Of a DNA stretch of 64,000 nucleotides, positions 12,218-25,400 are shown piece by piece; the stretch's first letter is position 1; the number at the start of each line of letters is the position of its first letter. The notes beneath the pieces were generated by a model. That model searched no databases. It was not told the DNA's origin and saw only the letters and a program-made list of their open reading frames with translations. Position numbers and translations under genes: made by a program. The stretch is from NCBI GenBank assembly GCA_036365455.1, contig JAWQUS010000032.1, forward strand, positions 12,346,001 through 12,410,000. Reading direction: 5' to 3'. This DNA is from Macrosoma leucophasiata. Lineage: Eukaryota > Arthropoda > Insecta > Lepidoptera > Hedylidae.

Positions 12218-12526
12218 GAGCTTGTCCAGAAGGGGCGGATTCGTCGCGATTCTCACGAGTGAGCGTTTCGTCAAGAACGCGCGAGCGTTTGGGGACGAAT
12301 TTAGTAGCAAACATAGAGTTGAACTTTGGAGTTCGCGCGTTAACTGGACGCAACAAGGCGATCCTAGTATCTCGACTCGCGCTCGAGTCGAGTGTCTGGC
12401 GCAGTGTTCGCAATTACCGCGCGTTTTTAATTCGCACTACTCTTGTGGATGCAATGTATTAGCGCTTAGCAACTCGCCAACGCGCGTATGAATTCGCGGT
12501 GAATTCGCCCTTTCTGGACAAGATCT
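12218..12526. mobile_element. GC-rich foldback MITE
   Basis: AGCTTGTCCAGAAGGGGCGG at the left and CGCCCTTTCTGGACAAGAT at the right are inverted, followed by inverted GATTCG/CGAATTC segments. No coding content. Confidence 0.7.
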
Positions 12527-12717
12527 TAATGTTGGCTAGACGAAAGCGAATTACTGAAACATTTTCCTCCTCGCGTATCCCATCCTATCTTTCCCTGAAA
12601 TGGCTTAATGTTCAGCGATATCATGTATTTGGTCATAACCATACATGAGGGCACGAGAGCCATCTGGTCATCTAACATATGAACTGCGTACCTATCAATC
12701 ACCTTGGCGAGGTTATA

Positions 12718-12925
12718 AAATAAAAATAAAATACGCTTACACTCACAGCCCCACGTTTGGTAAAAACCTGTGTCGTGGGTGCCGTTGTACACACACAAAC
12801 ACCCAGACCCGAAACAAATATCTGTAGGCCATACAAGTATTTGTCCCAGTGCGGGGATCGAACCCTTCGAATCAAACGGTCATCTCACCGCTGGATTAAC
12901 CGGGTCCTCCAAGATTCGGATTCAA
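12718..12925 (-). mobile_element. tRNA-derived SINE (family C)
   Basis: Family C has a tRNA-like head with a clear Pol III B box (GGTTCGATCCC type) and a tail with TTGTATGGCCTACAGATATT and GGCACCCACGACACAGGTTT. This copy lies between the two convergent genes. Confidence 0.75.
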
Positions 12926-13079
12926 TATCGTGATTCAAAAAATCTTGCCTTTACCTATGCTTTATCAGTGTATTCTCTCACTTCATTTGAAAATTAATGT
13001 AAACTATGATCATTTACAATGAAAAAGAATTAATTTTACTCAATATAATATAATACAATCAAAACACCAGTTAAACAGG

Positions 13080-13365
13080 ATATATTTATTGAAAACACAA
13101 TAATTACTTTTAAAGCCTAGATTAAGCCAATATCACACAAAAAATGATAAAACCATAACACAGCCACTTATTCCTTAACTTTGATGAGACGGTTTATTTA
13201 TTCCTAATTTCTTTTAGAGCTCCGTCATTTTTACAAGTCCTTAAAGGCATTAATCGATTATTTCTTCAAATACACATTTGTTGACAGTAATATACCATAA
13301 CATGAAAACATAATGTTACTTTTCCACATCAAATTCGAAAACAGATTTGTTTTAATTTAAATCTC
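13080..13365 (-). terminator. Helicase 3' UTR and poly(A) signal
   Basis: AT-rich 3' UTR. AATAAA on the minus strand lies at 13085-13090 and another near 13195. Confidence 0.5.
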
Positions 13366-13476
13366 TTAAATTTCGAAGTCGAGTGATTCGTCTTCAATCT
13401 TCATTCTCTCCATAAACGCTTGTAGACCTTCGGGACTGTTCACTAGGCTCCGGAACGTGTGGTGGTTGTTCCCCAA
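13366..13476 (-). CDS. BRIP1: BRIP1-like helicase, last exon and stop
   Basis: Encodes [20 protein letters not shown] and an acidic end, stopping at TAA (13368-13366). The helicase core therefore ends without the partner-binding tail known from vertebrates. Confidence 0.85.
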   Translation of the reverse strand: MGNNHHTFRSLVNSPEGLQAFMERMKIEDESLDFEI

Positions 13477-16400
13477 CTGAAGATAATATTTAATTTTGTA
13501 TATTTTGGCTATTTCTTTACAGCTATTAGTGGCGATTTCTCTAAGCCATACCATAATTTTTAAGCATTAAAATGTAAATAATCATATATTTACAACTTAA
13601 TTACTTAGACCTAGGTACAATAAACAATTTCATTTTACGAGCGCTGCGGTCTTCTATCACGAACGCAACTCGCAAAAGTTGTCGCGTTCGGTCGGCGAGC
13701 GATGCGCTTCTGCCGGCGCATGCGGAGTCCATACAAAGTCGTTCGCCGCCCGCGCCCCGCCCCCTCAATCGCCTAAACAAATCGCTCTCGTTCGCAACCT
13801 CACTGTTGAAGTTTATCCGACTGGCTCTCAAGAGGGTTATGGTCGAAAAGGGGAAATCAGGCGGGACATCGAAGTGTTCATTCTAGACGTAGTATTATTA
13901 CATACTCTCTGGTGAAGATCAGCGCTCAAGATCTGTACCGATAATTGTATAAATATAGTATTTGTTCTAACAATGAGCAGGTTTGTATACTTACGAAGTT
14001 GCGCACCCACTTGGAGAGGTGTTCGGTGTAGTAGTTCTGTGTGTAGCGCGCGTCCACCAGCAGCACGGCGCCCCAGTCGCCGCGGTGCCGCACGCACCGC
14101 CCCACCGCCTGGTTCAGCGCCCTGCACAGTGCCGTATGCCGTATGCCGTATGCCATACCGTACTTCTTTAAATTGTCTCTCTTTATGTAATGGAAGTAGC
14201 AAACAAGCATGCAGTTCACATTGATGATAAGTGATGACTGCAGCCTATAGACACCCACACAAAGACCGAGGTCAAAATGCAGATGCGTTACCACTCTTGC
14301 TATGCCTCTGTGTTGGAAATACACCGTCCGTACTAACCACCTGACCGGAACACTATAGGGCTGAACACAACCACATGCGAGTAAAATATTTTCATAGAAA
14401 TATGGAAAGAAAAAAAAATGTGGACTTCGGTAGCTCAGTTGGGAAACTGGCTGGACTGGGGATCCTAGTGGTCGGCGGGTTTACTGGTGGTAGAACTCCA
14501 GTGACGGAGCTCGCTGGCGTAGGCACCACCGCATCACCTAATATACTTGCCGCTAAATGGTAGTGTTCGGAACTATCGTGTTCCGGTCAGGTGGTAATGT
14601 ACGGCCCTCTAATTTCCGGCACAGAGGCAGAACACCTTAGGCCTCAGGAGTGGTAACGCATCTGCATTTTGCACCTTGGTCTTAATGTGAGTGTCTATAG
14701 GCTGCAGTCATCACTTAACATCAATGTGAACTGCCACTTCAATTACATTAAAAAAATAATAATACGCGGCCGTACACGGATCTTACCGGGCAATAGTGCT
14801 GAACACTACCATTTGGCGGCAGATTGATTAGGTAATGCGATGGTGCCTGCGCCCTCGAGTCCCTACACTGGAACTACCATCAGTACAAAAGGTGAGTGTT
14901 AGTTATCAAACCTGCGACCTCAGGTTATCCTGACGTTGCAGGTTTGATCCCTAACCGAATTCAAAATGTTCTTTCCCTCTTTTAAATTCACTCGCATGTG
15001 TTATTGCGGACGATAAAAATGTGTCAATTGTTTGAGCTCCATGACTAAATCTAAAGTCTATGTGTGTAAACACACTGCCGAAGCTATGCGACTTGAATTC
15101 GGCATTATTAATGCTATTTGAATTAATTGAATTACTGACGACACACAATGTCGAAATTACGCTGCGTTTTAGCGTACAGCGTAACTTCGTTCGGGCGTAC
15201 GACCGAAGTTCGGTTCGATTGTTCCACACTGAACTGAAGTTCTGCCGTGTAAGTTCGGCACTTTTAGTGTGTCATATCAGCCGAATACGTCGGAACGTAA
15301 AATCAGCCGCCGAACTTCCGTCGCGTAGCATCGGCATAGTGTGTTTACACAATTTGAAGTTGACTCGTTAGAGCGGTATAAGAATGAATGACCTGTAAGC
15401 CTGCACTCGCAGCCACTCGCTGCTGGGTAGGAGCTGACGTTCCATTTTGTACTTGTCGTTGTACTGCATCTTCGCCTCCACACACATGTCGTATGTGTTC
15501 GGGTACGGGATACCGATCTGTTGAGAAAAAATCAAACCATATTACAGTATCCAACAAGAAGTCAGTGCTTACGTAGCCAGTGTAAAACGAAGTTGAAACT
15601 AGCTGATTGTCTCGCTCGATGTGCTATTTTTCTTGGTGGACACTGTATATACTTTTTACTTGTTAGTCTGTGATCACATAGCGGACAAACTAACTCATAT
15701 TCGGTTTGACAAAACTCGAATACTCGCTACAGAACACAGACCAATTCCAAGAATGGTTCGCGAGGCTATTGAAATTAAAAAGCATCCAAATTTCAATAGA
15801 GAGATGGTTGGCGATTGTCACCAACATGGGATCCAATACTCAGTAGAATTAAAGACCAACCCCAACTGTCTGTAAGAAGACCTCAAGATACAATTAAATA
15901 GCAACTTTTGTGTTAATCCTGAACGCTACGCAAAACGTTTGAAAAACAGATGGAGGTAGCTGCACATAATAATTTTTCAAACTGCTCTTAGACAAATGTC
16001 ACCTCAGTCTGCCGGAGACCACGGAAGCTGATAAGCGACCGTAACGTCGGATTCGATTTTAAATAAACATTTTAGTTTATAAATCCGAAAACTAGTTTTA
16101 TTTCAATAAGTGTAGCTCGTATAAACATTTTTTTAAAATCTTTAATAGAAATATTTTTATTATCGCGTTTATTAGTGTTATTATGTATGTATCTTCACGC
16201 CGGGTTCCTAACGGGGTAGGCAGAGAGTGTAGAGCGCTAGATATCCCGGTTCTGACACCTCTCGTGCCTCATCTACCTCTAATGAGAAATAAAGATTTGA
16301 AATGATTCGATGCTTTTTTTATCGAGGGTATTTCCGATTCGATGCTTTACATTACCGCAACAACAGTCCTAGCCTGGTGGTCCTTGAAGTCCATTCCCTC

Positions 16401-19400
16401 GGACACCTTCCCGCGGTACACCGCGAATAGAAGCGCGCCCGGACTCGTCGCCGCGCACCGGTAGTAGTCCTGTGACAGACATACATTTTATATGTGTAGA
16501 ACTAAATTTGCGGACTCTGTTAAATAAAATATTAATAATAATAATAATGATGGCTAATAACTACCGGAAGTATATTCTGAGGGACGGTACGGCTGACATA
16601 TGTCGGGCGTGCCACCATCCCGGCGAATCTCTCAGACATATAGTGTCCGGCTGTTCAAGTCTAGCTAATGGCGAGTATTTGCATAGACACAACCAAGTAG
16701 CCAGGATCATACACCAGCAACTTGCTTTGAAATATGGTCTGGTAGCCGAGGAAGTGCCATACTACAGGTATGTGCCCGACCCAGTTCTCGAGAATGGTCG
16801 TATCACACTGTACTGGGATCGATCTATCATCCCTGACAGGACCATTGTTGCTAACAAACCTGATATAGTGTTGGTAGATCGAACGGAGCGCCGCGCAATG
16901 ATCGTCGACGTCACCATCCCCCATGACGAGAATCTCGTGAAAGCTGAGAAGGATAAGGAGTTAAAATACCTTGATCTAGCTCACGAGATTGTCAGCATGT
17001 GGCATGTGGATTCAGCGATCATTGTACCGATAGTCGTCTCGGTAAACGGCCTTATCGCCAAGAGCCTCGACCAACACCTTAAGAGGCTCACGTTGGACGG
17101 CTGGGTCAGGGGCCTGATGCAGAAGGCAGTGCTCCTTGACACGGTGCGAATAGTGAGAAGATTCCTCTCTCTGCGTCCCTAACCACCGGTAGCTTGGACC
17201 CTGTTCCCGCTGCCGGCGGCAAACTATTTTTAATTTTTGTATATATATATTTGTTTTTGATACGTATATATGTAAAAAAATAGGAAATAAGGTTTTAAAT
17301 AAATAAGTGAAATAATAATAATAAGCTGTTCGAGTCTAGCCAACGGCGAATACTTGCACAGACACAACCAAGTAGCCAGGATAATCCATCAGCAACTTGC
17401 CTTGAAATACGGTCTTGTAGCCGCGGAGTTGCCGTACTACAGGTATGTGCCCGACCCAGTTCTAGAAAATGACCATGTCACGATGTATTGGGACCGATCT
17501 ATCATCACTGACAGGACTATTGTTGCCAATAAGCCTGATATAGTGGTGATAGATCGCTCGGAGCGCCGCGTAATGATGATCGACATCACCGTCCCGCATG
17601 ATGAGAATCTCGTGAAGGCCGAAAAAGACAAGGAAATTAAATATCTTGATCTGGCTCACGAGGTTGTCGCCATGTGGGATGTGGATTCGGCCATCATTGT
17701 GCCGATAGTCGTATCGGTGAACAGGCTGATAGCAAAGAGCTTCGACCAACATCTCAAGAGGCTCTCGCTAGGTGGATGGATCAAGGGTTTGATACAGAAA
17801 GCAGTACTCCTCGGCACGGCACGCATAGTGAGGAGGTTCCTGTCTCTGTGTCCCTAACCATCGGCAGCTTGGACCCTGCTCCCGCTGTCGGCGGCACACT
17901 ATTTTTTTATTTTTTATATATATTGGTTTATGTTTATACTTATATATGTAAAAAAGTATTTAATAAGTTAAAAAAAAAATAAGTGGAATAATAATAATAT
18001 AATTTTTTATTTTTTATATATGTTTGTTTTTGATACTTATATATGTAAAAAAATAGGAAATAAGGTTTTAAATAAATAAGTGAAATAATAATAATAGCAA
18101 GCCATTATACGTCCCACTGCTGGGCACGAGTCTCTCCCCTTTTTGGGGGAAGGCCTGGAGCTTACTCCACCACGCTGCTCCAATGCGGATTGGTGGAGGT
18201 GGGTGGGTTAGTGGCCAACCCGCTTTCGGATGATTTTCAAACCGCCCATAAGGCCTTCGAAAAGGTTTAACGACTGCTATCTATTTCTTGTGTACATAAG
18301 TAGCGTCAAAGATATTGGTTTGATAGGTGATATTACACTATACGCAGATGATACCTGCTTATTTTACTTTGGGGAGACATTAGACTCAGTATTAACTGAT
18401 GCACAAAGAGATCTGAATGTTTTAAATACCTGGTTTTAAGCTAACCTCCTTACAATTAATATTACAAAAACAAATTATATTTTATTTACAGCTAAAAATA
18501 AGAAAACATCACAATTCGCACCTGTTACAATAAACAATCAACCCATTAATAGAGTTTACAAAGAAAAGTACCTAGGATTAATTTTGGACAGTGGTAAGAC
18601 ATGGAAATCTCACCTGGACAAGATAAAATCTAAAGTTAATTCTCTCACAGGAGCACTGCGTGGCATAGTTAGGTGTCTTGCGCGGCAAGTACGATACACT
18701 ATATACAATACACTTGTTAAGCCCCATATTGATTATCTCATAGAAGTTTGGGGAACCGCTGCAAGAACTAATAGAATTAATTTACAAAGAGCCCAAAATA
18801 AATTAATCAAAAGATTATTTAACTACAACTTTTTCACCCCTACAGATAAGATATATAAAGAAACAAAATTAATGAATATTAACCAATTATATACTTATAA
18901 TACTTGCATATTAATACGAAAGATTTTAAATAAAAAAATTATACACCCAAATTAACTTCACAAAAAAATACCAAGTTCAAAAAATCCTACTGAGAAATGC
19001 AAATAATCTTATTTTACGTCATCCCCGAACAAATTATGGAAAACAAAATATTTTATATGAGGGTGCCAAATTATATAATAGATTGCCAAAAGATATTAAA
19101 GAGGCAAAATTTACGTCAACCTTTAAGAGACTTCTTAAACACTACGTTTCTAATGCTATAAAATGAATAAAGTAAATAAAATAGTAATTTATAATCAAGC
19201 GGCAAAAACAAGAAAAAAAAAATACTATACGGTAAAAGTATACGTTTTTATGTTAATGTTTATATATGTCTATATGTACTTATAATTATATTATGTGTGT
19301 ATGTAATGTGTCAGTATAATAACATAAAAATAAAAGTTTCAATGTTAACAAAATTATTGTAAACATCTAGCATATCCAGGAGCGCGCTATATCGGTGTAA

Positions 19401-22400
19401 TTAGTGAGTTCGTTACGTAACTAACGACGTTAAGTGCAAGCCGAGTTCAGTTTTATCTAGAACTACCTACATCAGTTCATAATTGTTCACAAATATAATT
19501 GTTACTTTACGTTCTGTGGTGTGATGTGATGTGACTTGTGATTGTAATAGGATAATTTTAAATAGCCCAACAAAACGTTTATACTGTACAACTGTTTCTC
19601 ATGTACGTGATTGTAAATCTTTATGAGGAAATAAATGTCTTTAAACCATTAAACCATCTATCGACAGCAACCGGGACCGACGGCTTAACGTGCCCTCCGA
19701 AACACGGAACCGCGCATTTTAATTTGCCACTAGCGGTCACCCATCACACACCCGACCGCGCCCGTTATGCTTAACCGAGTAGATCGCGTACGATCTACAC
19801 CAGCCGCGGGGCCATGCGCGAACAATCAATGTGGAATTACATAACAAGTGTGGAATTCGGTGGTCCGGTGGGGACGGTCGAGCGTTTGGCTCGCGAGCAC
19901 GAAACCTTAAAGCAATAACACGACTAACAATTTTAAATTGCTCGGTCGAACTGATGGCTAGGCTTGCCTCGCGAGCCCCGCCTCGATGTTTCCGGTAAAT
20001 TACGAGGCTGCCTTCCGAGCCAGCCTCGGCCGCGTGGCTCGCGAGCCCACTCGCCCGATGTAGACGCGGCTAATATGTCATTATTGAGTAATTTAAACAC
20101 TCACGTCCATAATTTCGTTGTGCTCTTTACCGTTTCTGCTCTCGAAGAACACGTTTTTCAAACTCTTCAATTCCTGCCATATTCCCGTATCGCGCCAACT
20201 TTGTATTTGGGAAAACAAGAAATGTTTAATATTAGGATGTTTTACACCGGAGATCTGCTATGCTACGTTGTTTTGGATGCGTTTGATATCCATCAATCAG
20301 ATTGATTGTCGCACATAGCACTGGTGGAAACGGATTCAACTAAAATATGTTTTTTATATGGAAGGACGTGTGCTATGGATGCGAGCTATGGATGTAGAAT
20401 GCCATCTTCTTCATACATCTACGTAGCTTAGTATTGGTGGAAACGGTCACATATTTTCGTAAACTAACACATATTTTCGTAAACGTAAGATTTCAAATCT
20501 TCACAGCATAGCTGCATAGCCCATCTCTGGTGGAAAAGCACCCTTAGATTACTTATTTTGTGAATGTGATGTTTTTTATTTAATGTAGGTGGAAAACAAT
20601 CCAGCAGTTCACACTGATGTCAAGTGATAACTGCAGCCTATAAACACCCACACAAAGACCAGAAGTCAAAATGCAGATGTTGCATGTAATGCATCTGCAT
20701 CCCCTGAGAATTTAGTTGGCAAGTGTTACATATTTTCCAGCTTACCACTGTATGAGAGTGTCTATAAGCCCGTAGGAAGGTAGGAAGCACAGCAGGCCGT
20801 TGGGTGCCAGTTGAGCAGCCAATAACAAAGTTTTGCCTAGTGCAGAAGACCAGACCATGGAGTGGTTAGCAGAATGTAGAAACGATTTCTTCGTACTCGT
20901 GACAGTTTACCTTACACATTTTGCAACTTACCACTGTATGAGAGTGTTCATAAGCCGGTAGGAAGGCAGGAAGCACAGCAGGCCGTTGGGTGTGAGTTTA
21001 GCAGCCAGTAGGAGAGTTTTCCCCAGCGCCTGTTGCGTGCGGACGACGGCGCTGCCGCGAGACGTGCACTCCAGGGGGGAGCCGTCCTCGCACTGCGTTA
21101 CCGTGCCTATCCAGACCTGCAATATAGTTACCCCCTTATTCATAAACGTACATTAGATACGTTTTAGTTATAGAATGATTTGTCTTTGTCAGTTGCATTG
21201 TCAAATGTGCAAGATAGAAAAAGACAAGAGAAAGAGATTAGCAACACTTTAGCTATAATACGTTTATGAATAAGGGGGGTTAGATTTTAGTGAATCATGA
21301 CATCATGACGTGTAGAGAGAAAGTGGAGTGCAAATATCTTTGTTTTTTAAAACTATGATAACCTTCCGTGCTTCATTTATATGTGTACGAAGAAGTATGG
21401 AACTTCGAAGATGTTATTGATCCCTCATAATAATATATATTATACGAAAATGTGTATGTTTCACTGTCTGTATGATCAGTTTTCGAGTTAAAACGGCTAA
21501 ATCGATTTTAATGAAATTTAGAATGGCAATATATTGACACTATGTGAAGAGCAATTTTTTTTTCTTAAAAAATGAATCTAATGCGGATGTAAGTTTATAT
21601 TCATTTTGAAATCGAGCTTTTGCTCGATGCTAGTATTAAGATTTCATCTTATAATGTCAGGGTGTTTCGAGTTCGGTTTCAAAAACAGAGGATTGGAGGA
21701 AACTTGTCACTAAAAAAATGTCCCCCCTATTTGGATCATAACATTTACTTATATGCGACATTTTTACGACACAGACTTTACTACCCTTATCTAATATATA
21801 AAATTCCACAGTATTCGTTGACATACTCCTCCGAAACGGCTGGACAGATTCTCATGAAATTTTCTGAGCATATTGGGTAGATCTGAGAATCGGCCAACAT
21901 CTATTTTTCATAACATTTTTGGACATTTTTTTTTATTTTCTAGGACGATACGAAGTTAGCCGGGACAGCTAGATATATAAACTAGATATATATAAACATA
22001 TAATATGGTATTTTCATAAGTTTACTGAGCCTGATGTGGGCATCGATGGGGAAGGCTCTAGTCCAGCAGTGGACGTCTTTCGGCTATAGTGATTTTTTTT
22101 AATGTAATGGAAGTGATTCACATTGATGTTAAGTGATGACTGCGGCTTATAGACACCCACACAAAGACCAAGGTCAAAAAGCTAATGCGTTACCACTCCT
22201 GAGGCCTAAGGTGTTATGCCTCTGTGCCGGAAATTACAGGGCCGTACATCACCATCTGACCGGAACACGATAGTGCTGAACACGACTGTAATGCGGTGGT
22301 GCCTACGCTCGAGCTCCGTCACTGGAGCTCTAACACCAGTAAATAGTGATGATGATATCTAACCCTGTCTTCCGATATGACGTGTTTGGTGGACAGTTGC

Positions 22401-25400
22401 AGCGGGAAGGCGGTGGCGAGCTCGGAGTGCAGACTGTGGACAGGTGTGAGCGTGCCCGAAGCCAGGATGATGCACCTGGCCGGCTTCAGCGCTTCGAACA
22501 CCACCGCCGGGTTCATGCACATGAGACGCAGGGCTAGGGAATCCTTTGTTATCGGCTGAAATAAAAAATGATTTGTCTTCTTGACTCTTGACATATCCCA
22601 TGCGTCGACATGGTTATAAATCAGTGTTATAATCGAACATTTTCCTCGACCGCTCAGACAAAACAAGACGTAAAATCTTAGCGGTTGAAAAAAATACGGA
22701 TGTCCTCCGTTGTTCCTTATCTGATGTAACATTAATACGAAATCTGGTTTCTTGTGATTCATTAAAAAAATATATTCAATATGTCGTAAAATAGACTCAA
22801 TTTACAGTAATGTGAATTAGAGAACAAAGAAATATATAGAACAATAGAAATTACACTTGTACATAGGTAGGTACAAGTGTAATATCTATTGTAAACACAA
22901 TATTCTATTTATTTTCAATATGTACAAATATGTAGATGATCTATCTTTAAGGACACTTATATTTAGTAATATTTGCTTTAACGGAACATTATTTGATCAT
23001 AGATTATTCCACCGTTATAGGAGATGTATACCTATATATTTTTTTAGCAATGTGAGTAGTCAGTTGCTGTAAAATTGGATCTTAAAGTTGTATTTTTTAA
23101 AATCTTTGTTAACGACATTATTGTTTGAGCAATACATACTTTATTAAACTGCGATTGTCTCCAGGAATTGGCTTCCCCTTGAGATTCCCTGGCGACACTC
23201 CTCACAAGCGCTGGTTTGAAATCATCCATAAACTTTCCTGAATCGCGGAACATATAGCCTGGAATAAAAAAATTGTATTTTCTCACAAATTATAGTCTTT
23301 GTTCAAAAAATGTGCACTGCATCACCAGAGCTGGTAACTATTAACTGTTAGGAACCACCGCATTACCTAATTATACTATGCTATATTATACTTGCCGTTC
23401 AATGTAATAATAATAATGTATATGTATTTATATATTTATTCAAAACAAGTCTATAATATGAATATTATGACAATGTTATGTAAAATGGCTAGTTTAATTG
23501 TCCAACCTGCTTGACATCCGTGGAACACAGGGTCCCAGATGAAAATCAGCGTCAGTTCGATTGATGTTATCGACCTGACATGAAGCTGATCTGGGCTCTA
23601 ATTTGGACCAGCCATGAGACTTAATCTCTATTTTGTTAACTTTTATTGTGTTTTTTTTTTCTCCCTGTACAATTAATTGTTTGTAATGTAATGATTTCGC
23701 TTTTTTGTGTCTCTGTTGCTGTCCAAATAAATGTTTTTTTTCTTTCTTTCTTTCAAATGGTAGTGTTCAGCACTATTGTGTTCCGGTCAGGTGGTAATGT
23801 ACGGCCCTGTAATTTTCGGCGCAGAGGCATAACACCTTAGGCCTCAGGAGTGGTAACGCATCTGAATTTTGACTTTGGTCTTTGTGTTATTGTCTATGTA
23901 TAGGCTGCGGTCTTCACTTAACATCAATGTGAACTGCATGCTTGTTTGCCATTTCCATTACATAAAAAAAGCCTGGCAAGCGGATTGGCGATCGCAGTAG
24001 CGGTAGTTTTATCGCAGGGCGCTGCTGCCCTTCTTGCGTTATTGCACTTACTACATTGGAATGATTTGACCGCCATTGTTCGGTTGACTGACTACACTAG
24101 TGGAAGAATTGTCTTCTAGTAGAAGAAAATGCTTTCACTAGTGGGCGGTGGGGTCGTAACGTCCTGACGTCATCCAGATTTTATGTCTTTGACCATAGAA
24201 TATAAATAATTGTACATAATATTTTTTTTTTTTATAGTCACACCATATTGTGAATTCACAGTTAATAATCGTTTTTTTTATGACAGACAGGGCATGTGAA
24301 GTACGAATAGCTAATGAACTCAAAACTCCGAAGAAAAACCGAAGAGAAATCGGGCGCAGACCGACGGTTCTACTTCACACGACGGTTTGCACACCAGGCT
24401 ACTTACTCCAGGGAATTTCCAATAATATAGTGACTTATACTACACGATGAACGTACCTAAAACGATGGCGATAGACTCGAGTAATGTGCCCGTGGCTTGA
24501 GTGACGCCGTGTAGAGATCTCGGTTCCTCACGCAGTCGCTTGCAGAATATCTCCGCCTGGTGAGCGAAATCTGCCAACAAAAGTGTCCTATAAAATGGCG
24601 CAAAGCCTCTAAAAGCTGAGAATTAAAGTAAAAAGGACAATTATTTAGAGGTTCTGCTGGGTCTCAAGTTAGTATTCCACAACAGTTTCAAATTTGAACT
24701 TTATTCATTATTTTTGTACAAATCAATGTGAGATGGACGATCGACTGGTATTCGGAATTGAGAGCGTTCACGCCACAGGTTCACGCTTTCGTCACAGTCT
24801 AAATAAAACGAACATGTATGTACTTATACTGTGCTTTCGTATTGTTTCAAAGAGCGCGATATTTTTTAAAAGTGCGAGTGAAACGTGGCAATTAATTGTT
24901 TAATTAATTAAGTGATTGACGTAGGCTGTGTTCCAAAATGCACTGGGGCCACAGCGACAGTGCTGTACTGTGGTAAATTTCGTTCCGATATAGCTGACAG
25001 TATACTGCCGCAGGTGTCATGTAAACGCGTAGGACGTAATTTTATACTGTAAGCACTGGAGCTTTCGAGCTTTAGTGCTTTCAGTGGTTTGATCACGTGA
25101 CCAATCTGTCACTATTGTTTTATTTATTTATTGTTATTGAAAGATTCCATTGCTACAAAAAATAGGAAATTCGTAGAAATTGTTTTTATAGCAGTGTTAA
25201 AAAAAAAAATTTTAAATAAAAAGGTCACCTCTTGCAGTAGCCGCTGTGGATTAAGGAACATAGCCGTAATGTGTCAAGTCATTCGAATAATGTTTTGTAA
25301 CCCTTGTTTGCGAACAAGCGTACTACACCACTTCGTCGGTGTATACGAACCGTTGAATGTGTTCTGTCCTATATTGTGATTGTCGAGCGTCTGCAGGAAC

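Noticed and set aside
13601..13831. Minus-strand 76-codon frame near the helicase 3' end
   Set aside because: It lies in the last helicase intron, in a GC-rich dispersed repeat, and has no support from motifs or splice phase.
15621..15875. Small plus-strand gene
   Set aside because: The [15 protein letters not shown] segment is a Penelope C-terminal remnant followed by that element's 3' end.
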